Notes: generated by a model not told the origin, from the sequence alone. 36,636 nucleotides of DNA from JAISFI01 sp031553775 (GCA_031553775.1 JAVBLA010000067.1:1-36636); one strand, 5' to 3'; counted from the stretch's first letter, positions 1 through 8,527 are shown. Numbers and translations: made by a program.

Positions 1-534
1 ATATCCGGCCGGTACTTTCCCTGTGTAGTTCGGCGGCAGGATGATATGCTTGCCTCCCTTGCCCTTATCGGGGCCGGGCATGCCGATATCCATCACCCAC
101 AGTTGGTTCATATCGTTCACCGCCGACATAATGGGGCCTGCGGGAACTTCCATTACGATTGGCCCATTGCTCAGGTCGAGCGGAAGCCCGGCGTAACGGG
201 TATCCGAGTTGGGCGTAAAAGCGACCTGGGCAGGAGCTCCGTCCATAATGGCGAACGTTTGGTTGGGAACGCAGCCGGCGGCAATATTTCCGTCCCAGGT
301 AGCCAAAATAGATACCGTCGGGTAAAAGAAACGATAAGTTTGAATCGCACGATTTAAATCGGCCTCATCATAGGCTTTCTGGATGGTGGCCGCCGTCGGG
401 TAGCCGTTCACGAATTCATAACCGGTGTCATCGGTTTGTGCTACCGGTTGTTGTTGCTGATTGTCGCAGGATGCGATCAGCATCGGAATTGCCATGAGCA
501 ATGTCCCGACTTTTAGATTTCTGATGATTTTCAT
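1..534 (-). CDS. DUF1254 domain lipoprotein, N-terminal part (gene runs off the window)
   Basis: The frame is open from the ATG at 534 to the window edge (178 codons, no stop), so the C-terminal part is missing. The start has a short hydrophobic signal and a lipobox-like LIASC with Cys23, followed by a Gln-rich linker, so I infer a lipoprotein. Residues from about 40 on show the DUF1254 pattern: a YPTAATIQKAYDEADLNRAI helix, a TPNSDTRYAGLPLDLS core and a PIVMEVPAG strand followed by a QLWVMDIG strand. DUF1254 usually precedes DUF1214 in proteins of about 450 residues of unknown biochemistry. The gene points away from the rest of the window and is separated from the MBOAT operon by IS debris, so no operon partner is visible. 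Family call fairly sure, function unknown. Confidence 0.8.
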   Translation of the reverse strand, partial: MKIIRNLKVGTLLMAIPMLIASCDNQQQQPVAQTDDTGYEFVNGYPTAATIQKAYDEADLNRAIQTYRFFYPTVSILATWDGNIAAGCVPNQTFAIMDGAPAQVAFTPNSDTRYAGLPLDLSNGPIVMEVPAGPIMSAVNDMNQLWVMDIGMPGPDKGKGGKHIILPPNYTGKVPAGY

Positions 535-885
535 GTCTGTTATTGTTTTAAAAAATGTATTTCATTTTTTGAGAAACATCGGCATATAGAATGATACAAG
601 TTTCATTCCGAAATCGAAAAAACTTGGATAGACATACCTGTATACCTTTAAAATAACAAAATGATAAACAAATTGTTCATCAGCAGAAAGCCCTTTACTG
701 TACTCAAAAAGACTTTTAACGCAACCCATTCAACGTTCAATATATCTAACAAACAACACCATTCGGTAGGATTAAGGACGCAATTGCCTTTCCTGAACCC
801 TCCTATTTTGGGCATGGTTGGCGTACTTTCAATGTTAGCTTTTCAAAAGTAAAGATGTTGAAAATAAGCGTTGTGCGGAATGTTT
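535..885. other. Gene-poor gap of about 350 bp, probably the IS110 flank or end
   Basis: No convincing gene, RNA gene or strong promoter is visible. The part next to 886 lies directly downstream of the transposase remnant and may be its original non-coding right end. In IS110-type elements one non-coding end encodes the guide (bridge) RNA, but I see no intact structure that I could call one. Two overlapping short frames, 562-729 minus and 661-852 plus, are weak. Confidence 0.4.
562..729 (-). CDS. Possible 55-residue ORF upstream of the DUF1254 gene
   Basis: A minus-strand frame of 55 codons (ATG at 729, TGA at 562) lies between the IS110 remnant and the DUF1254 gene. It begins MGCVKSLFEYSKGLSADEQF and is rich in aromatic residues. 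I do not recognise it. The opposite strand has a 63-codon frame over nearly the same DNA (661-852), and nothing such as a clear promoter favours either. The stretch may instead be the non-coding end of the degraded insertion sequence. Listed so the gap is described, not as a confident gene. Confidence 0.2.
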   Translation of the reverse strand: MGCVKSLFEYSKGLSADEQFVYHFVILKVYRYVYPSFFDFGMKLVSFYMPMFLKK

Positions 886-1044
886 TTAAGCAGGTTGTAG
901 AGATGGGTGTAAAACGACATAAGGTAAGCCCCGCTTCACAACGGCAAAACACCGTGCAATTATCTTGGCTTTTACAGCGTTGGCTATAGAGGATTTATGC
1001 TTCCCATCTTTCAGCTTGCGCTGATAACAGGTATGAGTGATTTT
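886..1044 (-). pseudogene. IS110-family transposase, C-terminal remnant
   Basis: Minus-strand translation of 1044-889, ending at TAA 886-888, gives about 52 residues containing YQRKLKDGKHKSSIANAVKA followed by a KIIARCFAVVKRGLPYVV segment. This matches the typical C-terminus of IS110/IS116/IS902-type (DEDD transposase plus Tnp20 domain) recombinases, where a GK.K...NAVR.K...R.FAVV.R..PYV pattern closes the protein. The rest of the roughly 340-residue enzyme is absent: the frame meets the TGA at 1045-1047, which is the stop codon of the MBOAT gene. The element was therefore truncated exactly at or beside the end of that gene. Assignment rests on motif memory; the truncation itself is seen directly. 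Confidence 0.65.
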
Positions 1045-2526
1045 TCAAAACTGAAAATAAATAAACGGCTGTATTTCAGACGATTTAATCTGCATCACAA
1101 TCACAACCACCGCCACAATCACCAGCGCTTTCACCAACAAAGGCATAGAAATTGTAAACCGGATACAGGTATCATCCCATTTTTGAGGAAGAAAATGCAG
1201 GAAATATCCCAGTCCCATCAATACGAATACCAATGTATAACCCGAAACTAAACCCGGCAACAACTCCGGATGAAAAGCCGTTGCGATCCGGTTCAACATA
1301 TCTATTGCTGAAGAAAAAGTATCGGCACGGAAAAATATCCAACTGAAACAAACAATATGAAAGGTAAATAGGATGCCTAATATCCTGGAAACCGGATGCA
1401 TTTCCTTCCCTTCCTTTTTCAGAAAGGGGAAAATAGTCATAAATAATTTATGAATGGCTAAGGCTGCACCGTGCAATGCGCCCCAACAGATAAAACGCAA
1501 GGATGCTCCATGCCACAGACCACCCAAGAGCATCGTTATGAATAAATTCAGGTAAGTCCTGAATTTCCCTTTCCGGTTTCCACCCAGTGAAATATAAAGA
1601 TAATCGCGTAACCAGGAAGAAAGAGAGATATGCCATCGACGCCAGAATTCGGTAATCGTAGCCGACTGGTAAGGAGCATTAAAATTGATATTGAAGCGGA
1701 ATCCGAGCAACAGGGCGATACCTATCGCCATATCCGAATAACCGGAAAAATCGCAATAGATCTGCAATGCATAACCATAAACACCGAACAAATTCTCTAT
1801 TCCGCTGTATAAAGTGGGATTATCAAAAATCCTGTCGACAAAATTGATGCTGATATAATCGGAAATAACCGCTTTTTTGAATAATCCGGTTATGATCAGG
1901 AAAATGCCTCTTCCGAACATTTCTTTCGTCACCCGCAATTCCTGATGCATCTGCGGGATAAAATCCCTGGCACGAACAATCGGACCTGCCACTAACTGAG
2001 GAAAAAAGGAAGCAAAAAAGGCATAATCCATGAATTTCCGGAGCGGTTCAATCTGTTTCCGGTAAATATCGATCGTATAACTCATGGACTGGAAAGTAAA
2101 AAACGAGATACCGACCGGCAGGAAAATATCAAAAGGCTCAAAAGTCCGGTGCGAAAAATCGCAGAATAAGCTATAAAAGAAATTGGTATACTTGAAATAG
2201 GCCAGCAAACCCAGGTTTCCGGTCAGACTCAGACATAGCAAAGCTTTACGTTTGAATTTTCCCTCGCTTTTCGCCATGGCCCGTGCCAGGTAAAAGTCCC
2301 AAATGGATACAAAGAGTAATAATACAAAATAATCCCCACTCGATTTATAGTAAAAGTAATAAGAAAAAAGAATTACATAGAGCATACGTCCCCTATCCTT
2401 TTTCTGCAATAAAGCATACCCAACCGAGAATGCAAAAAACAGGAAAAGAAAAAATCCACTACTGAAAATCAGCGGCGATTGCGGATCATACTTGAATAGG
2501 GTCTGTATTTTTGCTATATCAAACAA
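1045..2526 (-). CDS. MBOAT family membrane-bound O-acyltransferase (AlgI/DltB-like)
   Basis: A 493-residue polytopic membrane protein. The MBOAT core is clear: a PVGISFFTFQSMSYTIDIYR segment near residue 140, an EFWRRWHISLSSWLRDY segment near 290, and LLGGLWHGAS with the presumed catalytic His339. The C-terminus FIYFQF is normal for the Bacteroidetes family, so the protein is complete even though an IS remnant abuts its stop. AlgI-type enzymes move acetyl groups across the membrane for O-acetylation of polysaccharides or cell-wall glycans, usually with SGNH-type partners. Here two SGNH genes lie just upstream on the same strand. The start ATG is separated from the preceding gene by 105 bp containing heptad repeats, so it may be transcribed separately. 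The substrate cannot be read from sequence. Confidence 0.93.
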   Translation of the reverse strand: MFDIAKIQTLFKYDPQSPLIFSSGFFLFLFFAFSVGYALLQKKDRGRMLYVILFSYYFYYKSSGDYFVLLLFVSIWDFYLARAMAKSEGKFKRKALLCLSLTGNLGLLAYFKYTNFFYSLFCDFSHRTFEPFDIFLPVGISFFTFQSMSYTIDIYRKQIEPLRKFMDYAFFASFFPQLVAGPIVRARDFIPQMHQELRVTKEMFGRGIFLIITGLFKKAVISDYISINFVDRIFDNPTLYSGIENLFGVYGYALQIYCDFSGYSDMAIGIALLLGFRFNINFNAPYQSATITEFWRRWHISLSSWLRDYLYISLGGNRKGKFRTYLNLFITMLLGGLWHGASLRFICWGALHGAALAIHKLFMTIFPFLKKEGKEMHPVSRILGILFTFHIVCFSWIFFRADTFSSAIDMLNRIATAFHPELLPGLVSGYTLVFVLMGLGYFLHFLPQKWDDTCIRFTISMPLLVKALVIVAVVVIVMQIKSSEIQPFIYFQF

Positions 2527-2528
2527 AA

Positions 2529-2650
2529 GAGTTAAGAGTTAAGAGTTTGAACTTCACCACAGAGTTACACGGAGTTTTTATTTTACATTTCAGAATATTC
2601 TTCATCACAAATGCTCTATAATTTTTAGTTTTTAGTTTTTAATTTTTAGT
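2529..2650. repeat. Heptanucleotide repeat pair, locus 1
   Basis: Between the MBOAT start and the end of the upstream SGNH gene. Left array at 2529-2549: GAGTTAA, GAGTTAA, GAGTTTG. Right array at 2623-2650 in inverted orientation: TTTTAGT, TTTTAGT, TTTTAAT, TTTTAGT. The right array contains the SGNH stop codon (2632-2634) and its last codons. The spacer holds a CACAGAGTTACACGGAG motif at about 2558-2574, similar to 27733-27750. Same unit length and polarity as the other three loci. Confidence 0.85.
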
Positions 2651-3882
2651 TTAAAAACCGCTTCCCCCAACAATTCCCCCTGATACTCATACCCCTCCTT
2701 AGTAAAGTGCACTCCATCCCGGGAGAAGAGGGCATTTTTAGTCCACGAGCGGGCGGAGCCTTTACCGCCGGTAATAGCAAACAGATCCCAATAAGCCATT
2801 TGGTGGTCTTCGGCGTATTTTACAATAGTATTCCGGGCAATTTCTATGCTGGGATGGGGAATGCGTTGTTTTCCTGATTTTTTCCAGCTTTCAGCGGGGG
2901 TGGTTAAAAGAAATACAGCCTGGGGATTATTGGCTCGTACCTGTTGGATCAGGCTGTCGATTTGTTGATAGAATTTATCAGCGGTAAAATTTTTGTCGTA
3001 TGCTTCATTGATTCCCATGGAAAAAATAAAGAGATCGGTTTGCAGGGAAGATAATTGTTCTATGAACAAGCTGCCGGCAGCATATTCAAAATAATGGGCG
3101 CCATTAATTCCGATGGCATTATAAATGATTCCCGGCCGACCGTTTTTCAGCAAGGCACCATAAAATAGTATATTTTTTTGGTCAGGAGAATAAAAACCGA
3201 AATCAAAAGAACTTTGTGGATCTTTCAGTATAAATTGTTCCGCATAACGGTTCAATTTTTTCCGGCGAGTTACCGTCGAGCTGTCAGGCAGTACAATTTC
3301 CGATGTTTCCGTATCGTAAAACACGGTACATTCATTGAACGCCGGAATATTTAATGAACTGTCTTCTGTTAAACGAATGGATATATCCGCAAGGACATCG
3401 GTATATTGTAATGCCATTCCTCCGATTCCGAAAGGAACCGGTCCCGGTTTGATGCAACGCACCGCTGTCCATTCCTGGGAAGAAGTGATCCGGTAGCTTA
3501 ACGGTTCGTTGGTTTTTGCCAGTTTTAAAGGGACAACCAATCCCCTTCCGGCATTTCCGAAACGCTCTTGCAACAATTTACGGACCATACCCGTTTCAAA
3601 ATCAGCCTGGATATGTGAATCGCCTATATGGGTTATCGTAAGCAACGACCGTGTTTTTTCTTCCAGTTCATTCAGTTGTGTTAGAAAAGGATTCAGGGAT
3701 CCGGAAGGATCAGTGATAATATTCGGTTTACTTTTCGGAAAAGCATATTTTTTCCCAACCTGGTAGTCCGGTTCATTTTTTTGAGTTGGATTTACTGCCA
3801 TACCATCAGTCATCATTAAAGTGAATAACACCAAACAGATCAATTTTTCAATTTGCGGATGAAATTTTCTTTTGTTTGTCAT
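2632..3882 (-). CDS. Secreted SGNH/GDSL-family hydrolase or acyltransferase partner
   Basis: 416 residues from the ATG at 3882. The frame is open up to 4086, but that extension lies inside the upstream gene, and the 3882 start gives a basic N-terminus followed by a hydrophobic LICLVLFTLMM signal segment; 3897 is an alternative. SGNH hallmarks are a block I THIGDSHIQAD with nucleophile Ser89, a SMGINEAY segment that may supply the oxyanion Asn, and a C-terminal DGVHFT with Asp389 and His392. SGNH enzymes of this kind add or remove acetyl groups on glycans or peptidoglycan. It overlaps the upstream SGNH gene by 35 bases, so translation is probably coupled. The last residues (KLKIKN) are encoded by the heptad repeat, implying that the repeat captured or replaced the original 3' end. 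Substrate unknown. Confidence 0.85.
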   Translation of the reverse strand: MTNKRKFHPQIEKLICLVLFTLMMTDGMAVNPTQKNEPDYQVGKKYAFPKSKPNIITDPSGSLNPFLTQLNELEEKTRSLLTITHIGDSHIQADFETGMVRKLLQERFGNAGRGLVVPLKLAKTNEPLSYRITSSQEWTAVRCIKPGPVPFGIGGMALQYTDVLADISIRLTEDSSLNIPAFNECTVFYDTETSEIVLPDSSTVTRRKKLNRYAEQFILKDPQSSFDFGFYSPDQKNILFYGALLKNGRPGIIYNAIGINGAHYFEYAAGSLFIEQLSSLQTDLFIFSMGINEAYDKNFTADKFYQQIDSLIQQVRANNPQAVFLLTTPAESWKKSGKQRIPHPSIEIARNTIVKYAEDHQMAYWDLFAITGGKGSARSWTKNALFSRDGVHFTKEGYEYQGELLGEAVFKLKIKN

Positions 3883-5215
3883 ACCGTTCTTTTTCATACA
3901 TGATTGTTTTAAATAATAATTCTCCCAAATATTTTCCACCTTCAAAAGTGAGGTGTGTATAGTCTTTTGTTGCCTTCGAAGGTTTGGCGCTGACAAAATC
4001 CGCCATACTGTTTTCCCCTCCCATGGCCTCAAACAGGTTCCAGTAAACAATTCCCGTTTCTGCACAGACTTTCTGCTGTTCTGCATTCATTCCCCATACG
4101 CCCGGCATGGTTTGGTAGGTTCCGTTTTTCCGTTGACTTCTGTCGGGTATTCCCAGCAGCAAGAAAGAAGTCTCCGGAAAACATTTTTGCAGATACCGTA
4201 CCGTCTCTGCCATATCTTTCCCGTACTTTTCATATTTTGTCTTATTTGCCTCCATTACATTCAAACCATACTGCAAAATAATCAGGTCGTATTTTACCTG
4301 ACGGTTAAAATCTTTCAGTGTTTGTTCCGGAATACACTTCAATACCGTACCCGAACTGCCACGCATGGCAAAATTATCCAGCAGCACACCGGCTTTGTCC
4401 TCCATTGAAACCCCGTATACAATCAGGTTCTTTCCTCCCGGGAACGAAAGATATATATTTCCGCAGGAAGCATCGATATCTAAACGTTGTACCGGCAAAC
4501 TATCGGAAGATTCCAGTAGCGCCTGTTGCCGTTCCTGTTTATTGATGCGATAAGAGATTGTGGCGTTTCCGGCGGGAAGCGAATAAAAAACACTGACCCT
4601 TCGGCAAGTATCCAAACCCGGGTTCAATTGCACTCCGGCATAATACACCCAGGCGGTATCTCCCGGAGCAAAGGCATTTCCGGCGATACCCAGAACCGAA
4701 TTACGGGATTGGGAAATCAACGAATACGTATTCCATTGCCCGAAACGGTGGATGACCGTACGGCGGAAAGAATTGGTAGTAGAAGTCACCGGCAGCATAC
4801 CGGCTCCACTCCCGCCCAGACTATCCTGAAAACAGGCTCTCAGGTCTCCACTGAAAATATCTCCTTCGGTAAAGGAATCGCTGAAAAAAGCAATACGGAC
4901 AGGCCGTTTCAGGGTATCCAAACCATTCAGTGCATCAAAAAAAGCAGACAAGCCGTTTTGGCCCGGAGAAAAATCATCGAAACAGGTCATCCCGGCTAAG
5001 CAGGTATCTGCCTGAAGAAAAGTTTGCAGCTCTACAAGTGTGGAATCGACTACAGGAAGTTCCGGCTCACTTGTCCGTATATCCGAGAGAATATCTATGG
5101 GCCTCAAGTGATATTTCTCCATCCAGACCGTGGGGATCAGGTACAACAATAATAGACAGGCTATTACCAATCCTATCAGGAGGCTGAGTTTCCAGATGTA
5201 ATTCTTCGAAGGCAA
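3848..5215 (-). CDS. Membrane-anchored SGNH/GDSL-family protein, TTG start
   Basis: 455 residues if translation starts at TTG 5215. An N-terminal membrane segment (LSLLIGLVIACLLLLYLIP) is followed by a periplasmic SGNH domain. Block I reads FFSDSFTEGD with Ser114 (SDS in place of GDS), LQYGLNV near the middle may supply the conserved Asn, and DYTHLTFEGG gives Asp418 and His421, so the triad looks intact. No ATG lies between the upstream gene's TAA and codon 31, and a start at codon 31 would remove the anchor, which is why TTG is chosen. The upstream sulfatase-fold gene is in the same frame and ends only one sense codon earlier (TAA GCT TTG). Probably acts with the MBOAT and the other SGNH protein in glycan O-acetylation; this role is inferred from context. 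Confidence 0.82.
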   Translation of the reverse strand: MPSKNYIWKLSLLIGLVIACLLLLYLIPTVWMEKYHLRPIDILSDIRTSEPELPVVDSTLVELQTFLQADTCLAGMTCFDDFSPGQNGLSAFFDALNGLDTLKRPVRIAFFSDSFTEGDIFSGDLRACFQDSLGGSGAGMLPVTSTTNSFRRTVIHRFGQWNTYSLISQSRNSVLGIAGNAFAPGDTAWVYYAGVQLNPGLDTCRRVSVFYSLPAGNATISYRINKQERQQALLESSDSLPVQRLDIDASCGNIYLSFPGGKNLIVYGVSMEDKAGVLLDNFAMRGSSGTVLKCIPEQTLKDFNRQVKYDLIILQYGLNVMEANKTKYEKYGKDMAETVRYLQKCFPETSFLLLGIPDRSQRKNGTYQTMPGVWGMNAEQQKVCAETGIVYWNLFEAMGGENSMADFVSAKPSKATKDYTHLTFEGGKYLGELLFKTIMYEKERYDKQKKISSAN

Positions 5216-5218
5216 AGC

Positions 5219-6847
5219 TTAATACGTTTTCTTTATGATCTCTCTGTCATAATCTTCATTTCCGACCATTCTTCTCTCCGGAACCTGATATTCCCGGGAA
5301 AAAAGGCTTCGGGAAGGGAGGTAATCTTTATACTCCAGGCCGGCCAATGAAGACAGACCATAGATCAGGTACTCGATGCCGGAAGGCCGTCCCGTATCGA
5401 TTACAAGATCCGTTTTTTCTTTTTTGTAGTCGTCCGATCTCCACATGATAAACGGAATTTCGCACTGTCCACGGGTTACATTATTCATTGCATGTCCGCT
5501 GGCGGCGCGTACATCGAAGATTTCTTCCCCATGATCCGAGAAAAACAAAACAAAAGAAGAAGCATTCAGTGCGTTGACCCGCTCGATCACCCCATTCACT
5601 ACAAAATCAGTATAACGTACCGAGTTATCATATTCATCAATCACTTTTCTCATCCAGTCTTTTAGAAAAGGCTTGTCTGGAAGCGGATTTTTTCTGTAAT
5701 CAAAATATTTGAAAGTATCCGGATAACGGGCGCTATACAAGTGATGACTGCCCATCAGGTGGACAAATATCATCTTTTTTGAGAATACTGTATCCCGTAA
5801 AACTTCTTCCAAGGCCGGCAAAACAATTTCATCCGGTTTCTGCGCCACACGCAGGTTATATACATGGTCGGCTTCTTCGGCGATCACCCCGTAACTGCCA
5901 CCCCATTTACTGATAAATTCCTGGTTACTGATCCAATAAGTTTCGAAACCGGCCGATTTGAACATTTCTATCATCGAGGGCTTGGTCAGATAATAATCAG
6001 GATGGTCATGATCAGCAAAAGTCAGCAGTTTTTTCATGACGGCAATGGTATGATTATCAGGAGTTATTACATCCGTATAGATATCCAGTGTATTTTTCCG
6101 CTCATCGAGCAAAGGTGTTGTCTGTCGCGGGTAACCATACAGGTGCATGTGCGTACGTGTAAGAGATTCTCCTATAATAACTACAAATACCTGTTTTGTC
6201 GAATCCGGAAGATTACAGGAGACATCTATTTTCAATCCTTTCCTGAGCTCGATTTCCTTTTTCATCTGTTCGTTTTTCCAGTGGAATTTAATGCCGCTGA
6301 CGTAAAAATCGAAAGTACTGACCGCTTTCGTCAGATACTGGAAAGAAAAGGTAGCCACAACGATGGCAACACAAACAATAAAAAATGCTTTATATTTTCT
6401 GATCCGGAGGGAATAAGGCGTTCCTGCTTTGAACCACAGGAAGATACCTGCAACTATGTACAAAGCCGACATAGTAAATAATGGCCAGGTAATAAACTGC
6501 TCCATATATTCTTTCGATTCCGAATAATTCGTCCCGAACAATACCCAAAACATGTCCCGGCACATATAGGTATCCGACAGGTACAGGTAAGACCAGACAA
6601 CCGTATTGGGGATCAGGGACATCAGATACAAAATTCCAAGAAAGATTTTCTCCCCTTTATTTTTCAGAAAAAGGCTGATTCCCGATAAAGCGCAGAAAAC
6701 AAAAAATGCGATGATCAGGCAATCCCTTTTTTCCTGCGGCAGTAAATTATCCGCCCAGAAAAAGAAACAAGGATTCAGGAAAATGATCAGGAATACCAGG
6801 AGGAAAGTCCACTTTTTACCGCGGATAATTTCTTTACTGTTTTTCAT
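5219..6847 (-). CDS. Phosphoethanolamine-transferase-like inner-membrane protein (sulfatase fold, EptA/CptA type)
   Basis: 542 residues. The first 170 or so contain about five hydrophobic segments, and the remainder is an alkaline-phosphatase/sulfatase-fold domain. Key motifs are VVIIGESLTRTHMHLYGYPR with candidate nucleophile Thr230, a MGSHHLYSARYP segment and the metal-binding SDHGEEIFD followed by SGHAMNN. These enzymes move phosphoethanolamine from phosphatidylethanolamine to lipid A, core sugars or other surface glycans, in the periplasm. First gene of a minus-strand run with the two SGNH genes and the MBOAT gene, which suggests combined decoration of one glycan. It ends at TAA 5219-5221, three bases before the next start and in the same frame. 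Family secure, acceptor unknown. Confidence 0.88.
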   Translation of the reverse strand: MKNSKEIIRGKKWTFLLVFLIIFLNPCFFFWADNLLPQEKRDCLIIAFFVFCALSGISLFLKNKGEKIFLGILYLMSLIPNTVVWSYLYLSDTYMCRDMFWVLFGTNYSESKEYMEQFITWPLFTMSALYIVAGIFLWFKAGTPYSLRIRKYKAFFIVCVAIVVATFSFQYLTKAVSTFDFYVSGIKFHWKNEQMKKEIELRKGLKIDVSCNLPDSTKQVFVVIIGESLTRTHMHLYGYPRQTTPLLDERKNTLDIYTDVITPDNHTIAVMKKLLTFADHDHPDYYLTKPSMIEMFKSAGFETYWISNQEFISKWGGSYGVIAEEADHVYNLRVAQKPDEIVLPALEEVLRDTVFSKKMIFVHLMGSHHLYSARYPDTFKYFDYRKNPLPDKPFLKDWMRKVIDEYDNSVRYTDFVVNGVIERVNALNASSFVLFFSDHGEEIFDVRAASGHAMNNVTRGQCEIPFIMWRSDDYKKEKTDLVIDTGRPSGIEYLIYGLSSLAGLEYKDYLPSRSLFSREYQVPERRMVGNEDYDREIIKKTY

Positions 6848-6870
6848 AAGATAACAGGCTGATTATAAAG

Positions 6871-6922
6871 AATAAATGCTGCAATGCGATGATTGTAAAC
6901 CATCCCGCTTGCAGCATTTATT
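6871..6922 (-). terminator. Hairpin after rng, upstream of the sulfatase-fold gene
   Basis: AATAAATGCTGCAA at 6871-6884 pairs perfectly with TTGCAGCATTTATT at 6909-6922 (14 bp stem, 24-nt loop). It starts one base after the rng stop codon at 6924 and is followed on the minus strand by a U-rich stretch. Probably the rng terminator, separating it from the glycan-modification operon. Confidence 0.7.
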
Positions 6923-6923
6923 G

Positions 6924-8498
6924 CTAATTAGTTATTTCCAACTCTTCTGTCATATCCAACTCATTCTTATCTGAGTCGTAAAACTTATATTCCAGAAGTG
7001 CCAGACTTTGATTAGGAATGATTTTCATTCCCCTTGAATACTTCAGGCGCCATTTCCATTTCAGGGAACAGATACCTTTCCGGATAAAAGCTGCAACGTA
7101 TGGGTGCACGTGCAGAGAAAATTTCTTCACTTTAATGTGGTTTACCAGATAGTCGATTTTTGCTTCCAGCGTATCGGTAAACAAGATGGAGGGTTTGATC
7201 GTATTTTTATCGTTACAAACGGGGCAGGCCTCTGCCGTAGAAATATCCATCGCCGGACGTACCCGCTGGCGCGTGATCTGCAACAACCCGAATTTACTTA
7301 AAGGCAGGATATTGTGCCGGGCCCTGTCTAAGGCCATGGCATCCCGCATATGATCAAACAATTTCTGGCGATTTTCGTTTTCGTGCATGTCGATAAAATC
7401 CACAACAATGATTCCTCCCATATCCCGGAGTCTCAGTTGTCGGGCGATTTCGGTAGCGGCTGCCGTATTCACGTCGATCGCTGTGTTTTCCTGTGCAGTA
7501 CTTGATTTGGATCTGTTTCCACTGTTGACATCAATTACATGCATTGCTTCTGTATGTTCGATAATCAGGTAAGCTCCGCTTTTGAAAGTAACTGTTTTCC
7601 CGAAAGAAGACTTGACTTGTTTCGTTATCCCGAAGTTATCGAAAATGGGAAGTTCTCCCGTGTAATGCTCCACCACGCTTTCTCTTTCCGGGGCGATCAG
7701 TTTTACATAATCGCGCACTTCGTTATATACGTGCTGGTCGTTTACATAAATGTGTTTGAACGAAGGATTGAAAATATCCCTCAGTACGGCAACTGTTCTT
7801 CCGGTTTCTTCGTATATGAGGGCGGGGACTTTCGCTTTCAGCAGCTTGGTCATATTATCGTCCCATCTTTTAACGAGCGTTTTCATTTCCGAATCCAGTT
7901 CAGCTACCCTTTTTCCTTCGGCCGATGTCCGGACAATGACTCCAAAATTTTTCGGTTTGATACTTTGGATCAGTTGTTTGAGCCTTGCCCGCTCTTCTGC
8001 CGATTTGATTTTTTGAGAAACAGAAACTTTATCTCCAAAAGGAATAACCACAATAAAACGGCCTGCGAATGAGACTTCGGAGGTGAGCCGCGGCCCTTTG
8101 GTTGATATCGGTTCTTTGGCTATCTGCACCAAAACTTCCTCTCCCTGTTTGAGCACGTCGGAAATCGTTCCGTCTTTATTGGTTTCGGGAAGTCGTTGGA
8201 ATTTGGTTATAGCCGGAAGTTTTTTGTGATCTGAAGCAACAGTCTTCAGATACTTTTGCAAGGAATTAAAATTAGGACCTAAGTCCTGATAGTGAAGAAA
8301 TGCGTCTTTCTTGTGACCCACATCAACGAATGCAGCGTTTAGTCCCGGCATCAGTTTCTTTACCTTACCGAGGTAAATATCGCCCACGGAGAAAGATATA
8401 TTGCGTGCTTCTTTCTGGAGTTCTACCAGAGATTTATCTTCCAGCACAGCAATAGATACTTCCTTGGGTTGAACATCTACTACTAATTCGCTTTCCAC
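6924..8498 (-). CDS. rng: Ribonuclease G (RNase E/G family)
   Basis: 524 residues, normal for the short RNase G form. An S1-like RNA-binding part (SFSVGDIYLGKVKKLMPGLN onward) is at about 35-125. The catalytic domain follows, with the metal-binding Asp323 in VIDVNSG and Asp367 in VVDFIDM. The zinc-link cysteines are Cys425 and Cys428 in CPVC. It performs 5'-end-dependent endonucleolytic cleavage in rRNA maturation and mRNA decay. The gene sits downstream of HU and the 30-residue ribosomal protein on the same strand, a neighbourhood common in Bacteroidetes. The roughly 125-nt leader holds two hairpins (8572-8604 and 8528-8552), which could allow attenuation or self-cleavage control as known for E. 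coli rne; that is inference. Confidence 0.96.
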   Translation of the reverse strand: MESELVVDVQPKEVSIAVLEDKSLVELQKEARNISFSVGDIYLGKVKKLMPGLNAAFVDVGHKKDAFLHYQDLGPNFNSLQKYLKTVASDHKKLPAITKFQRLPETNKDGTISDVLKQGEEVLVQIAKEPISTKGPRLTSEVSFAGRFIVVIPFGDKVSVSQKIKSAEERARLKQLIQSIKPKNFGVIVRTSAEGKRVAELDSEMKTLVKRWDDNMTKLLKAKVPALIYEETGRTVAVLRDIFNPSFKHIYVNDQHVYNEVRDYVKLIAPERESVVEHYTGELPIFDNFGITKQVKSSFGKTVTFKSGAYLIIEHTEAMHVIDVNSGNRSKSSTAQENTAIDVNTAAATEIARQLRLRDMGGIIVVDFIDMHENENRQKLFDHMRDAMALDRARHNILPLSKFGLLQITRQRVRPAMDISTAEACPVCNDKNTIKPSILFTDTLEAKIDYLVNHIKVKKFSLHVHPYVAAFIRKGICSLKWKWRLKYSRGMKIIPNQSLALLEYKFYDSDKNELDMTEELEITN

Positions 8499-8527
8499 GA
8501 TGATGATTTTAATTGATTAATAAAAAG

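Noticed and set aside
661..852. 63-codon plus-strand frame between the DUF1254 gene and the IS110 remnant
   Set aside because: No recognisable protein or promoter, and the opposite strand is open as well; likely non-coding IS flank.
3883..4086. N-terminal extension of the 2632-3882 SGNH gene
   Set aside because: It lies within the upstream SGNH gene in another frame and would bury the signal peptide; no family similarity.
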